From: TMED8 sp038125725
Lineage (GTDB): Bacteria; Pseudomonadota; Alphaproteobacteria; Rhodospirillales; Casp-alpha2
Direction of reading: 5' to 3'
DNA: 37,679 bases
Assembly (NCBI GenBank): GCA_038125725.1
Contig: JAYPEK010000035.1
Location: 1 to 37,679, forward strand
How positions within the stretch are numbered: the first letter of the stretch is position 1; every line of letters starts with the position of its first letter. Under the pieces are notes generated by a model that was not told the origin of the DNA, ran no database searches, and saw only the letters and a program-made list of their open reading frames with translations. The position numbers and the translations under genes were made by a program. Shown here in pieces: positions 5,967-14,494 of the stretch.

Positions 5967-7680
5967 ATGACCGATACCTCCGAAAACGCTCAATCGCCGC
6001 GCCCCGTCGTCCTTTGCATTCTCGACGGTTGGGGCGAGCGCGCCGAGGCGGACGGTAATGCCGTCAAACTCGGCGCCACGCCCAACTGGGACCGCTTNNN
6101 NNNNNNNCCCAATTAAAGACCATATCTCGCGCCTGCTTTTCTTTTATTCATTCGGGGCGGTGTTCTTCTCGCTCTTTTTTTTTTCCTTTTTTGCGGTCGC
6201 CCTTGCCGCCACGCCCAACTGGGACCGCTTTCACGGGCTATATCCGAAAGCGCTGTTGAAATCCTGCGCCCTCGACGTCGGCCTGCCGGCGGGCCAGATG
6301 GGCAACTCCGAGGTCGGCCACATGAACCTGGGCGCCGGCCGCGTGGTCATGCAGGACCTGCCCCGCATCGACGCCGCTGTGGCCGACGGCTCGCTGGCCA
6401 CGAAGCCGGAGCTGGGGGAAATCATCGCCGCGCTGAAAGAGACGGGCGGCGCCTGCCATACGCTCGGCCTGTTGTCGCCGGGCGGCGTGCACTCGCATCA
6501 GGATCACATGGTCGAACTGGCGCGGATCATCACCGCCGCCGGGGTGCCGGTGCGGGTACATGCCTTCCTCGACGGCCGCGACACGCCGCCCCGGAACGGG
6601 CGCGGTTATCTGGTGAAATTCCTGGATGACACGGCCGGGCTCGCTGGCTTTTCCGTCGCCACCGTCAGCGGCCGCTACTACGCCATGGACCGAGACAACC
6701 GCTGGGAACGGGTGGAACTGGCGCACAAGGCGCTGGCCGCCGGCGAGGGCGAGCGGAACGATGATCCCCTGGCCGCCGTCGATGCCAGCTACGCCGACGA
6801 CAAGGGCGACGAATTCATGCTGCCGACCGTGATCGGCGACTATGCCGGCATGACCGATGGCGACGGGCTGTTGATGGCCAACTTCCGTGCCGATCGGGCG
6901 CGGGAAATCCTGGCCGCGCTGGCCGATCCTGCGTTTGACGGCTTTGCCCGGTCCCGCACGCCGGCTTTCGCGGCGCGCCTCGGCATGGTCGAGTATTCGA
7001 CCGAGTTGAACGCTTTGTTTCCGGCGCTGTTTCCGGCCGAACAACTGAGCGGCATCCTGGGCCAGGTTGTTTCCGAGGCCGGCGGCAAGCAGCTTCGCAT
7101 CGCCGAGACCGAGAAATACGCGCACGTGACCTTCTTCCTCAACGGCGGGCGCGAGGAGGTGTTCGACGGCGAGGAGCGCATCCTGGTGCCGTCGCCCAAG
7201 GTTGCCACCTATGACCTGCAGCCGGAGATGTCGGCGCCGGAGGTGACCGACAAATTGGTCGCCGCCATCGAAAGTGGTACCTTCGACCTCATCGTCGTCA
7301 ATTTCGCCAACGGTGACATGGTCGGCCATACCGGCATTCTGGAAGCCGCGATCAAGGCGGCCGAAACCCTGGACGAAAGCCTGGGCCGGTTGGAAACGGC
7401 GGTGAAAGGGGCCGGCGGCGTCATGCTGGTGACCGCCGACCACGGCAACTGCGAAGAGATGTTCGATCCCGAGACGGGCGGTCCCCATACCCAGCACAGC
7501 CTGAACGAGGTGCCGGCGTTTCTGGTCAACCCGCCGGCCGGCGTGACCACGCTCAGCGATGGCCGCCTGGCCGACGTGGCGCCGACCCTTCTGGCGCTGA
7601 TGGGGCTGCCGCAGCCCGCCGAGATGACCGGCCATTCGCTCATCGGCTCCGGCGGCGTCGCGACCGCCGCCGCCGAATAA
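5967..7680 (+). CDS. gpmI: 2,3-bisphosphoglycerate-independent phosphoglycerate mutase, interrupted by an assembly gap
   Basis: A cofactor-independent phosphoglycerate mutase interconverting 3- and 2-phosphoglycerate in glycolysis. The protein starts MTDTSENAQS and soon reaches the metal-site motif CILDGWGER. After the gap it continues with QMGNSEVGHMNLGAGR, which holds the catalytic serine, then GVHSHQDH, DGRDTPP, NFRADRARE and the C-terminal TADHGN metal site. As given the frame is broken: 10 N at 6098-6107 and a second copy of 23 bp. Removing 6098-6230 joins NWDR directly to FHGLYPK and restores one frame of 526 residues, close to the usual 510-515. The real gene is therefore very probably intact. 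It heads the operon with envC, ctpA, YibQ and rppH. Confidence 0.92.
6075..6097 (+). repeat. Left copy of 23-bp duplication in gpmI
   Basis: These 23 bp end at the run of N and occur again exactly at 6208-6230. They encode the ATPNWDR stretch of gpmI, which a normal enzyme has once. Confidence 0.9.
6098..6107. other. Assembly gap (10 N)
   Basis: Ten undetermined bases inside gpmI, the only ones in the window. The round number suggests a scaffold spacer rather than a measured length. Confidence 0.99.
6108..6207 (+). other. Probable low-quality contig end, noisy copy of the gpmI 5' region
   Basis: A 100-bp T-rich stretch unlike its surroundings. It can be aligned loosely with 5991-6074: CGCGCC (6128), an ATTC block, GGGGCG (6154) and a degraded stretch next to the repeat appear in the same order as at 5998, 6018 and 6031, and the match improves towards 6208. 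This is what an error-rich read end overlapping the left contig would look like. It should not be read as coding. Confidence 0.75.
6208..6230 (+). repeat. Right copy of 23-bp duplication in gpmI
   Basis: Exact second copy of 6075-6097. The true gpmI reading frame continues from here through FHGLYPK. Confidence 0.9.
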
Positions 7681-7715
7681 CCATGACCGACCGCCGCTCT
7701 CAGGGCGGTTGCACG

Positions 7716-9068
7716 ATGATCCGCGCCGTCGCCTTCGGTATCCATCTGGGGGTTCTGTTGGCCATCGCGCCGTTGGTCCCGGCCATGGCGCAGGCGCCGG
7801 CAAGCACGGCACCGGTCAAATCCCCCACCAAGGCGACGCCGCCACCGCCGCCGAGCGCCGCGCAGCGGCTGCGCGCCAAGCAACAGGAATTGGACAAGGC
7901 GCGCGACCGCACAGAGATCCTGAAGAAGAAGGCGGAAGTCCTGGAACAGGATATCCAGCGCATTCGCGAGGGGCTTGTCGCGGCGGCACGCATCATCCAG
8001 CACCATGAGACGCGCACGGCGGAGTTGGAAGATCGCCTGTCCGAGCTCGATACCCGCCAGGCCGATATCCGCAAACTGTTCAGCGAGCGCCGCGACCAGC
8101 TCGGCAAAGTGCTGGCGGCGCTGCAGCGGATGGCGCGCAACCCGCCTGAGGCGCTGATCGGGCAACCGATCCCGCCGGCCGACATGGTGCGTAGCGCCAT
8201 CCTGCTGCGCGCCGTGCTGCCGCGCCTGGAAGGCGAGGCAAGGGTGCTCGGCCGCAGCCTCGCCGAACTGGCGGAGGCCCGCGACGAGGCCGAGAGCCGG
8301 CGCACCGAGCTCGATGCCGAACTGGGCAAGCTGGAGGAACAGCGCCTGGTGTTGAAGCGCTTGCTGGGACGCAAGTCGCGGCTGCGCCGGCGCGCCGTCC
8401 TGGAACAGACCCAGGCCGGCAAGCAGGCCGCGAAACTGGCCGGCGAGGCCGCCAACTTGCAGGATCTGGTCGGTCGCCTGGACCAACTGCGCGCCCGGCG
8501 CGAGCAATCGGAACGTCAGGCCGCGTCACAGGCCGCCGCAGCGGCTGCCCGGCCGGGCAGCGCCGGCGCCCAGGTGCGGCCATCCGGCATTAGCCCGGCC
8601 GGCGCCATGCCGCGCGGATTCAGCGGCAAGCCGTTCGACAGCGCCAAGGGAGAAATGCCGTTTCCGGTCGTCGGCCGCGTGGTCGCGCGCTACGGCCAGG
8701 CCATCACCAGCGGCCGTGTTCACAAAGGTTTGACCATCGAGACATCGGCGCGCGCCCAGATTATCGCGCCATTCGAGGGAAAAGTGGTGTTTGCCGGGCC
8801 GTTCCGCGGCTACGGGCAACTCTTGATCATCGAACACACGGGCGGATATCATACACTCCTCGCCGGCATGGCGCGAATTGACGCGGCCGTCGGGCAGTGG
8901 TTCTTGGTCGGTGAACCCGTCGGGGTCATGGGCCAAGCCAAACGGGTCAGCGCCAACGGACGCACGCGCGTCCAACGTCCGGCGCTTTATGTAGAATTTC
9001 GTCGCAAAGGCCAGCCTATCGATCCCCTAGCCTGGCTGGCAGCGCGCAAAGGTAAGGTAAGCGGATGA
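7716..9068 (+). CDS. envC: Murein hydrolase activator EnvC (degenerate LytM/M23 domain)
   Basis: A 450-residue periplasmic protein. Residues 1-26 are a signal peptide ending AMAQA. A Pro-rich linker follows (about 27-48), then a long coiled coil (about 50-270) of heptad-like Leu/Ala/Glu/Arg sequence, then a LytM/M23 domain (about 310-450). EnvC activates septal amidases of the AmiA/B type through FtsEX. The LytM metal ligands are degraded: HKGLTIET lacks the Asp of the HxGxD motif, and the last HxH is replaced by YVEFR. This matches non-catalytic EnvC rather than an active endopeptidase. A start at 7683 is in frame but lacks a ribosome site; 7716 has AGGGCGG and begins the signal peptide. It overlaps ctpA by ATGA. 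Confidence 0.9.
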   Translation: MIRAVAFGIHLGVLLAIAPLVPAMAQAPASTAPVKSPTKATPPPPPSAAQRLRAKQQELDKARDRTEILKKKAEVLEQDIQRIREGLVAAARIIQHHETRTAELEDRLSELDTRQADIRKLFSERRDQLGKVLAALQRMARNPPEALIGQPIPPADMVRSAILLRAVLPRLEGEARVLGRSLAELAEARDEAESRRTELDAELGKLEEQRLVLKRLLGRKSRLRRRAVLEQTQAGKQAAKLAGEAANLQDLVGRLDQLRARREQSERQAASQAAAAAARPGSAGAQVRPSGISPAGAMPRGFSGKPFDSAKGEMPFPVVGRVVARYGQAITSGRVHKGLTIETSARAQIIAPFEGKVVFAGPFRGYGQLLIIEHTGGYHTLLAGMARIDAAVGQWFLVGEPVGVMGQAKRVSANGRTRVQRPALYVEFRRKGQPIDPLAWLAARKGKVSG

Positions 9069-10414
9069 ACGTTTTCTCCAAGCTCACGGTAGCGGTCACT
9101 CTCGTTGCGTTCTCTCTCGGTTTCGCGCCCATGGCGTCGAAGGCGGCGGAGGAGCAGAAGAACAGCGTCGACACCTACCGGCTTCTCAACTTGTTCGGCG
9201 ACGTGTTCGAGCGGGTGCGCGCCGAATATGTGGAAACCCCGACCGACGAAGAGCTGATCGAGGCAGCCATCACCGGCATGCTGACGGCCTTGGACCCCCA
9301 TTCCAGCTACATGAATGCCAAGAACTTCCGCGACATGCAGGTCAACACCCGCGGCGAGTTCGGCGGTCTCGGCATTCAGGTCACCATGGAAGGCGGTTTC
9401 ATCAAGGTGATCTCGCCCATCGACGATACCCCGGCCTACCGGGCCGGCGTCGAATCCGGTGATTTCATTACGCATCTGGATAGTAAGCCGGTGCAGGGCC
9501 TGACGTTGTCGCAGGCTGTCGACCGCATGCGCGGCCGGGTCGGTTCCGACATCAAGCTCACAATCCGCCGCCAGGGCGTGGCCGAGCCTTTCGACGTCAC
9601 CATCACCCGCGCGGTGATCAAGATCACCTCGGTGCGTTCGCGCGTCGAAGGCAAGGTCGGCTACGTGCGCATCACTTCGTTCAACGAACAGACAGATAAG
9701 GGCCTGGAAAGCGCCATGTCGAAGTTCGAGGGTGAACTCGGCGACGAGATGATCGGCGTGGTGCTGGACCTGCGCAACAATCCGGGCGGCCTGCTGGACC
9801 AGGCGGTGAAGGTATCCGACGCCTTCCTCGATCGGGGCGAGATCGTTTCCACGCGTTCGCGCAAGGAAGAGGACACGCTGCGCTACAACGCCACGCCGGG
9901 TGACTTGGCGAAGGGGCTGCCGGTGGTGGTGCTGATCAACGGCGGTTCCGCCTCGGCGTCGGAGATCGTCGCCGGTGCGCTGCAGGACCATCGCCGGGCG
10001 ATCCTGATGGGCACGAAATCGTTCGGCAAGGGCTCGGTGCAGACCATCATGCCGCTTTCCGGGCACGGCGCCATGCGCCTGACCACGGCGCTCTATTACA
10101 CGCCGTCGGGCCGTTCCATCCAGGCCAAGAGCATCGATCCCGACATCGTGGTCGAGCAGGCGAAGGTGGAGAAGATCGCCACCCGCCAGCGCACCCGCGA
10201 AGCCGACTTGTTGGGCGCCATCGCCAACCCCGATGCCAAGAAGGAAGAGGGCGCGGGCGAAGGCGAGAAGGCGCCGGCGGCGGACGACAAGCCCGCCGCG
10301 GACGCCGAGAAGCCGGACGCGGAAGGAGCCGACGATTACCAGTTGGCCCGGGCGCTCGACCTGCTGCGTGGTCTGTCGCTCTACTCGAACGCTCAGACCG
10401 AACGGACCAACTGA
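9065..10414 (+). CDS. ctpA: Carboxyl-terminal processing protease CtpA (S41)
   Basis: A 449-residue periplasmic S41 serine protease. Signal peptide residues 1-28 end in SKAA. The helical N-terminal part precedes a PDZ domain at about 98-182 (GLGIQV to VTITRA), which opens the active site when substrate C-termini bind. The catalytic dyad is S297 in GGSASASE and K322 in FGKGS, 25 residues apart as in known CTPs. The conserved block LDLRNNPGG lies at 234-242. An acidic Ala/Glu/Asp-rich linker (about 375-425) follows, and a short final helix. The start overlaps the envC stop. CtpA in such operons trims envelope and peptidoglycan-enzyme precursors; a functional link to EnvC is inferred from the overlap. 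Confidence 0.94.
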   Translation: MNVFSKLTVAVTLVAFSLGFAPMASKAAEEQKNSVDTYRLLNLFGDVFERVRAEYVETPTDEELIEAAITGMLTALDPHSSYMNAKNFRDMQVNTRGEFGGLGIQVTMEGGFIKVISPIDDTPAYRAGVESGDFITHLDSKPVQGLTLSQAVDRMRGRVGSDIKLTIRRQGVAEPFDVTITRAVIKITSVRSRVEGKVGYVRITSFNEQTDKGLESAMSKFEGELGDEMIGVVLDLRNNPGGLLDQAVKVSDAFLDRGEIVSTRSRKEEDTLRYNATPGDLAKGLPVVVLINGGSASASEIVAGALQDHRRAILMGTKSFGKGSVQTIMPLSGHGAMRLTTALYYTPSGRSIQAKSIDPDIVVEQAKVEKIATRQRTREADLLGAIANPDAKKEEGAGEGEKAPAADDKPAADAEKPDAEGADDYQLARALDLLRGLSLYSNAQTERTN

Positions 10415-10447
10415 CGCACCGAAACGGATCGGCGAAGGGATTCGGCG

Positions 10448-12139
10448 TTGAAGTTCCTCAAGAAGCTTTTCAAACGGTCGTCTGAAGACGATGAGGACGA
10501 CGACGATTTCGACGACGAGGACTTCGACCTCGAAGACGACGACCGCCCCACCACCACCGTCATCATGGATGACGACGAAGACCATGACGATGACTACGGT
10601 GGTGGCGGCGCCGTCGATGACGATGACGATGATCATGAAGACGACGACCGCCCGAGCATCCAGGACCAGCAATTGGCGGCGCTGGAAGCCCAGATGGAGG
10701 AAGACGACGATTCGCTGTTCGGTACCGGCAGTCAGGTCGAGGGCGGTGACGACGACGACGGCCCGGTCATGGGCCAGGACCAATACGACGTCGAGGTCGA
10801 TGACGGCGAACTCGACTATGACGACGACGATGCCTGGGACGACGAGGACGAAGAAGGCGGAGGCGGTGGCAAAGGCGAGCGGCGCAAGAAACTGATTTTC
10901 GCCGCCGCTGCCGCCGGTGTCCTGATATTGGGCATTGCCGGTGGTGCGGCATTCTGGCTGATGGGCGACGACGCTGAGGTCGCTGAAGCGCCGCCCGATG
11001 ATGGCCGCATCCAAATGGCGTTGCCGCCGAAACAGGGTTCCCTGAATGCCGTACAAGACGATGCCGGCGACCGTCCGCCGCCGGGTCAGAACGCGGCGCC
11101 CGGTCAGGCCGCAACCGGCGAGGCGGCACCCGGGCAAGCCGCGCCGGGTGGTGAGACGGCGGCGGCCGATGCCGCGGGGAACCTGCAGGGGAGTGTCCTG
11201 ACCACGCCGGAAGCGGCCGGTGGCTCGCTCAACGCGTTGGCCGGCGCCACCGACGGTGCACAGGGGGTCGTGATCCCCTCGGTGACGTCGGTCTCCTATC
11301 AGCGGACCGCCGATATCGAGCGCAATGTGCCGTTGGCGACGGCGCCGATCCAATCCCTGCTCGAGACCGTATCGGGCCAGGCCAAGCCGCTACCCAAGAT
11401 CGACGCCCAGGGCCGCAAGCCGTGGGAGGCCTACGCGCGGCCGCTGACCGGCAACGAACAGGGCCAGCACGTCGGCATCCTGATTACCGGACTCGGCCTC
11501 AGCCGTGCCGCGACGTTGGCCACCATCCGCAAGTTGCCGCCCGAAGTGAGCCTGGTGTTCGAGCCCTATGCCAGCGACCTGGACGACTGGCTGCTGCGCT
11601 CGCGCCTGGCCGGACACGAGGCTTATGTGGCGCTGCCCATGGAAAGCCAGAAGTTCCCGAGCATGGATGCCGGCCCCATGGGCCTGACGACCACGGTGCA
11701 GGTGGCGGAAAACGTCAAACGCCTGCGCGGCGTGCTATCGAGCTTCGCCGGTTATGTCGGCGTGGTGTCGAGCATGGGTTCCAAATTCGCCACCGCCGAT
11801 GGGCAATTGAAGCCGATCCTGGAAGAATTGAAGCGGCGTGGGCTGATCTATATTGATGCAGCCTCGTCGAAGTCGTCGGCCGTGACCATCGCCCAGGAGA
11901 TCGATCTGCCGGTGTTGAAAAGCAACGTGTTGCTCGACGACCCGCCGTCGTCGAGCAACATCCAGCGGCGCCTGAGAAACCTGGAGAGCTTCGTCTCCAA
12001 GAACGCCACGGCGATTGCCATGGCGCATCCCTATCCGGTGTCCATTCACCAGATCCAGGCCTGGATCAATACCCTGCCGGGCAAGAAGCTGGCGCTGGTG
12101 CCGGTTTCTTCCATCGTCGGAAAGCAGTTCATCGAATGA
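10448..12139 (+). CDS. YibQ-type divergent polysaccharide deacetylase with Asp-rich N-terminus
   Basis: A 563-residue inner-membrane protein. Residues 11-136 are extraordinarily acidic: 64 of 126 are Asp or Glu, with a twice-used DDDRP motif. A basic stop-transfer (KGERRKK, 142-148) and one membrane helix (about 149-172) follow, then a Pro/Gly/Ala-rich linker to about 290, and a divergent polysaccharide deacetylase domain (DUF610) at about 335-560. That places the acidic segment in the cytoplasm and the enzyme-like domain in the periplasm. The usual metal-binding Asp-His pattern of NodB enzymes is not obvious, as in the family. The start is TTG, backed by GAAGGGA 7 nt upstream. It overlaps rppH by ATGA. 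The reaction is unproven in the family. Confidence 0.87.
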   Translation: MKFLKKLFKRSSEDDEDDDDFDDEDFDLEDDDRPTTTVIMDDDEDHDDDYGGGGAVDDDDDDHEDDDRPSIQDQQLAALEAQMEEDDDSLFGTGSQVEGGDDDDGPVMGQDQYDVEVDDGELDYDDDDAWDDEDEEGGGGGKGERRKKLIFAAAAAGVLILGIAGGAAFWLMGDDAEVAEAPPDDGRIQMALPPKQGSLNAVQDDAGDRPPPGQNAAPGQAATGEAAPGQAAPGGETAAADAAGNLQGSVLTTPEAAGGSLNALAGATDGAQGVVIPSVTSVSYQRTADIERNVPLATAPIQSLLETVSGQAKPLPKIDAQGRKPWEAYARPLTGNEQGQHVGILITGLGLSRAATLATIRKLPPEVSLVFEPYASDLDDWLLRSRLAGHEAYVALPMESQKFPSMDAGPMGLTTTVQVAENVKRLRGVLSSFAGYVGVVSSMGSKFATADGQLKPILEELKRRGLIYIDAASSKSSAVTIAQEIDLPVLKSNVLLDDPPSSSNIQRRLRNLESFVSKNATAIAMAHPYPVSIHQIQAWINTLPGKKLALVPVSSIVGKQFIE

Positions 12140-12675
12140 GTTCCAAATCCAAACCGAAGGCGCTGGAGAAGCTCCGCGCCTCGCTGCCGCTGCGCAAAGG
12201 CGTCGGCGCGGTGATCTTCAACGGTGACGGTCAGGTCTGGATCGGCAGCCGCGCGCCGCGCGCCGGGCGCAAGATCGAGAACTACTGGCAGATGCCGCAG
12301 GGCGGCATCGACAAGGGCGAGGACCCGGCCGAGGCGGTGATCCGCGAAGTCGCGGAGGAGACCGGTACGGACAAGGTGGAAATCCTTGAAGAGACCTCTG
12401 AATGGATCGATTATGACCTCCCCGACGATCTGATCGGGGTGGCCTGGGGCGGCAAGTATCGGGGACAGCGGCAGAAATGGTATGCGCTCAAGTTCACAGG
12501 TGAGGATTCCGACTTCGATCTCGAGGCCCACGACAAGCCGGAATTCACCGAATGGCGCTGGGCCGATCTGGCCGGCCTGCCGGCGCTGATCGTTCCCTTC
12601 AAACGTTCGCTATATACAGAGGTGGTCACGGCTTTCGAGCACTGGCCGAAAAAAATCAGGAAACAGAAGACATGA
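12136..12675 (+). CDS. rppH: RNA pyrophosphohydrolase RppH (Nudix)
   Basis: A 179-residue Nudix hydrolase that removes pyrophosphate from the 5' end of triphosphorylated RNA, starting RNase E-dependent decay. The Nudix box spans about residues 55-77 (GGIDKGEDP, then REVAEETGT), with all acidic metal ligands. The N-terminal RKGVGAVIFN and WIGSR and the central YWQMPQGG are typical for RppH rather than other Nudix enzymes, as are EWIDYDLP and KYRGQRQKWYAL. The length is normal. Start and stop overlap the flanking genes by 4 bp each, so translation is coupled with YibQ and the exchanger. Confidence 0.95.
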   Translation: MSSKSKPKALEKLRASLPLRKGVGAVIFNGDGQVWIGSRAPRAGRKIENYWQMPQGGIDKGEDPAEAVIREVAEETGTDKVEILEETSEWIDYDLPDDLIGVAWGGKYRGQRQKWYALKFTGEDSDFDLEAHDKPEFTEWRWADLAGLPALIVPFKRSLYTEVVTAFEHWPKKIRKQKT

Positions 12676-13631
12676 TTTATCTCCAGGTCGTGATCGGATT
12701 CGTCGTGCTGGTCGGTGGTGCCGAGCTTTTGGTGCGCGGCGCGGTGATGCTGGCCGAACGCTACGGGGTATCACCGATGGTGATCGGCATGACGGTCGTC
12801 GCCGTCGGCACCTCGGCGCCGGAACTGGTGGTCAGCGTGCGCGCCGCCATGGAAGGGGCGCCGGGCCTGGCCGTCGGCAACGTGGTCGGATCCAACATCG
12901 CAAATGTGCTGCTGATCCTCGGCGTTGCTGCGTTGATCATGCCGATCAAGCCATCCGAGGCCGGGCTGCATCGTGACGGCGCCATGCTGGTCGGCGGTAC
13001 CCTTTTGTTCATGGGCCTGGCGGTGCGTGGCGAAATGGACTTGCTGGCGGGCATCCTGTTGTTGATCGGGTTTTTCGTGTTCCTGACCATTTCCTATTGG
13101 CGCGACCGCGACACCGGCGACGACGAAGCCAAGGAGGCGCTGGAAGAATTCGAGGGCTGGCCGAAGTCGACGCTCGGTTCGGTGGTGGCGGTCTTCATCG
13201 GTCTCGCCGGCCTGATCGGCGGCGCCGAACTGCTGATCATGGGCGGCGTCGAAATCGCGCGCTCCTGGGGCGTTTCGGAAGAAGTCATCGGGCTGACGCT
13301 TTTCGCCTTCGGCACGTCGTTGCCGGAATTGGCGGCGACCGTCGTCGCCGCCTGGCGCGGCCACGCCGAGGTGGGTCTCGGCAACGTGGTTGGCTCCAAC
13401 CTGTTCAACATCCTGGGTGTTGCCGGCACCACGGCGCTGGTGGCGCCGCTGCCGATCTCGGCGCAGGTGGTCGGTTTCGACATGTGGGTGATGCTCGCCT
13501 CGTCGCTGTTACTGGTGCCGGTGCTTGCCATCGGCTGGAAGATCTCGCGCCCCGCCGGTGGCGTGCTGTTCGCCGCCTATATCGCCTATATCTGGATCCA
13601 GGCGCAGGGCGTCGACAACGTCCTGGGTTGA
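12672..13631 (+). CDS. Calcium/sodium antiporter (CaCA family, YrbG-like)
   Basis: A 319-residue inner-membrane protein with about ten hydrophobic segments. It has the two alpha repeats that form the ion path of CaCA exchangers: GMTVVAVGTSAPEL with GNVVGSNIANV in the first half, and GLTLFAFGTSLPEL with GNVVGSNLFNI in the second, each with the key acidic residue and the Asn/Ser block. The central charged loop (around 140-160, DRDTGDDEAKEALEEF) is the cytoplasmic hinge. It likely exchanges Ca2+ for Na+ or H+. The start at 12672 overlaps the rppH stop by ATGA and has AGGAAA upstream. The frame stays open to 12552, but that is rppH DNA. Confidence 0.92.
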   Translation: MIYLQVVIGFVVLVGGAELLVRGAVMLAERYGVSPMVIGMTVVAVGTSAPELVVSVRAAMEGAPGLAVGNVVGSNIANVLLILGVAALIMPIKPSEAGLHRDGAMLVGGTLLFMGLAVRGEMDLLAGILLLIGFFVFLTISYWRDRDTGDDEAKEALEEFEGWPKSTLGSVVAVFIGLAGLIGGAELLIMGGVEIARSWGVSEEVIGLTLFAFGTSLPELAATVVAAWRGHAEVGLGNVVGSNLFNILGVAGTTALVAPLPISAQVVGFDMWVMLASSLLLVPVLAIGWKISRPAGGVLFAAYIAYIWIQAQGVDNVLG

Positions 13632-13653
13632 CAGTCGGATTGCGGGATCGACC

Positions 13654-14394
13654 ATGAGCGACACGCGGTCAGGCACGGTACTGGTGACGGGTGCGGCCAA
13701 ACGCATCGGCCGTGCCATTGCCCTCGACCTGGCGGGTGCCGGCTGGGACGTGGGGGTGCATTTCGCCGCATCGCGCGCCGAGGCGGAGGCGCTGGTCGGG
13801 GACATCCGCGCCATGGGCCGGCGCGCCGAGGCGCTGGAGGCGGATCTGCGCGATGAAGACGAGACCCAGGCGCTGGTACCCGCCGCGACCGACGCGCTCG
13901 GCCCTATCGACTGCCTGATCAACAACGCCTCGACCTTTGAACGCGATACCGTTGCCACCTCGACGCGCGAGACCTGGGACCTGCACATGGAGGTCAACCT
14001 GCGCGCGCCGTTCCTGCTGTCGCAGGCGTTCCAATCGCAATTGCCGGCTGGCCGCCAGGGCGCCATCGTCAACATCATCGATCAGCGGGTGTGGAACCTG
14101 ACGCCGGACTTCACCACCTACACGCTGAGCAAGGCCGGGCTTTGGGGGCTGACCCAGATCCTGGCGCGGGCCATGGCGCCCGACGTGCGCGTCAACGGCA
14201 TCGGCCCAGGGCCGACGCTGCAGAGCGTGCATCAGAGCGACGAGGATTTCGCCGAGGAATGGACGGCGATGCCGCTGGCGCGTCAAGTGCTGCCCGAGGA
14301 TATCTGCCGCGCGGTGCGGTTCATCCTGGAATCGCCGGCGGTCACCGGGCAGATGATCGCCGTCGATTCCGGCCAGCATATGGGTATGCGCTGA
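13654..14394 (+). CDS. Pteridine-reductase-like SDR (FolM/PTR1 type)
   Basis: A 246-residue short-chain dehydrogenase. The NADP-binding motif is TGAAKRIG (12-19), with the Arg spacing of the PTR1/FolM group rather than the plain TGXXXGXG. NNAS lies at 90-93. The catalytic residues read Asp143 (NIIDQR), Tyr156 and Lys160 (TYTLSK): an Asp replaces the usual SDR Ser, exactly as in trypanosomatid pteridine reductase 1. This supports reduction of dihydropterins or dihydrofolate rather than a fatty-acid or sugar substrate. The dihydroneopterin aldolase-like gene 100 bp downstream fits a pterin role. No FolA-type dihydrofolate reductase is visible in the window. The pathway step is an inference. Confidence 0.85.
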   Translation: MSDTRSGTVLVTGAAKRIGRAIALDLAGAGWDVGVHFAASRAEAEALVGDIRAMGRRAEALEADLRDEDETQALVPAATDALGPIDCLINNASTFERDTVATSTRETWDLHMEVNLRAPFLLSQAFQSQLPAGRQGAIVNIIDQRVWNLTPDFTTYTLSKAGLWGLTQILARAMAPDVRVNGIGPGPTLQSVHQSDEDFAEEWTAMPLARQVLPEDICRAVRFILESPAVTGQMIAVDSGQHMGMR

Positions 14395-14494
14395 TGCATG
14401 CTGGCTCTCGGCGGCAATCGGGGGTAGATGTACGAACGGGCGCGTTCCGGATGGGGACATCCCGGGACCGCCGAGACGGGAAGGAAACAGGGCC

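Noticed and set aside
6108..6207. Insertion element or intron inside gpmI
   Set aside because: There are no terminal inverted repeats or coding content; the flanking repeat is too long for a target duplication of so small an insert, and the N run plus noisy similarity to the left flank fit a contig-end artefact.
6238..7812. Long minus-strand frame antisense to gpmI
   Set aside because: gpmI is certain from its motifs; the antisense text has no recognisable domain.
8987..11353. 788-codon open frame on the minus strand across ctpA and YibQ
   Set aside because: It is antisense to two well-supported genes, has no family similarity, and its Val/Asp/His-rich text is what GAC repeats and GC-rich codons give in reverse.
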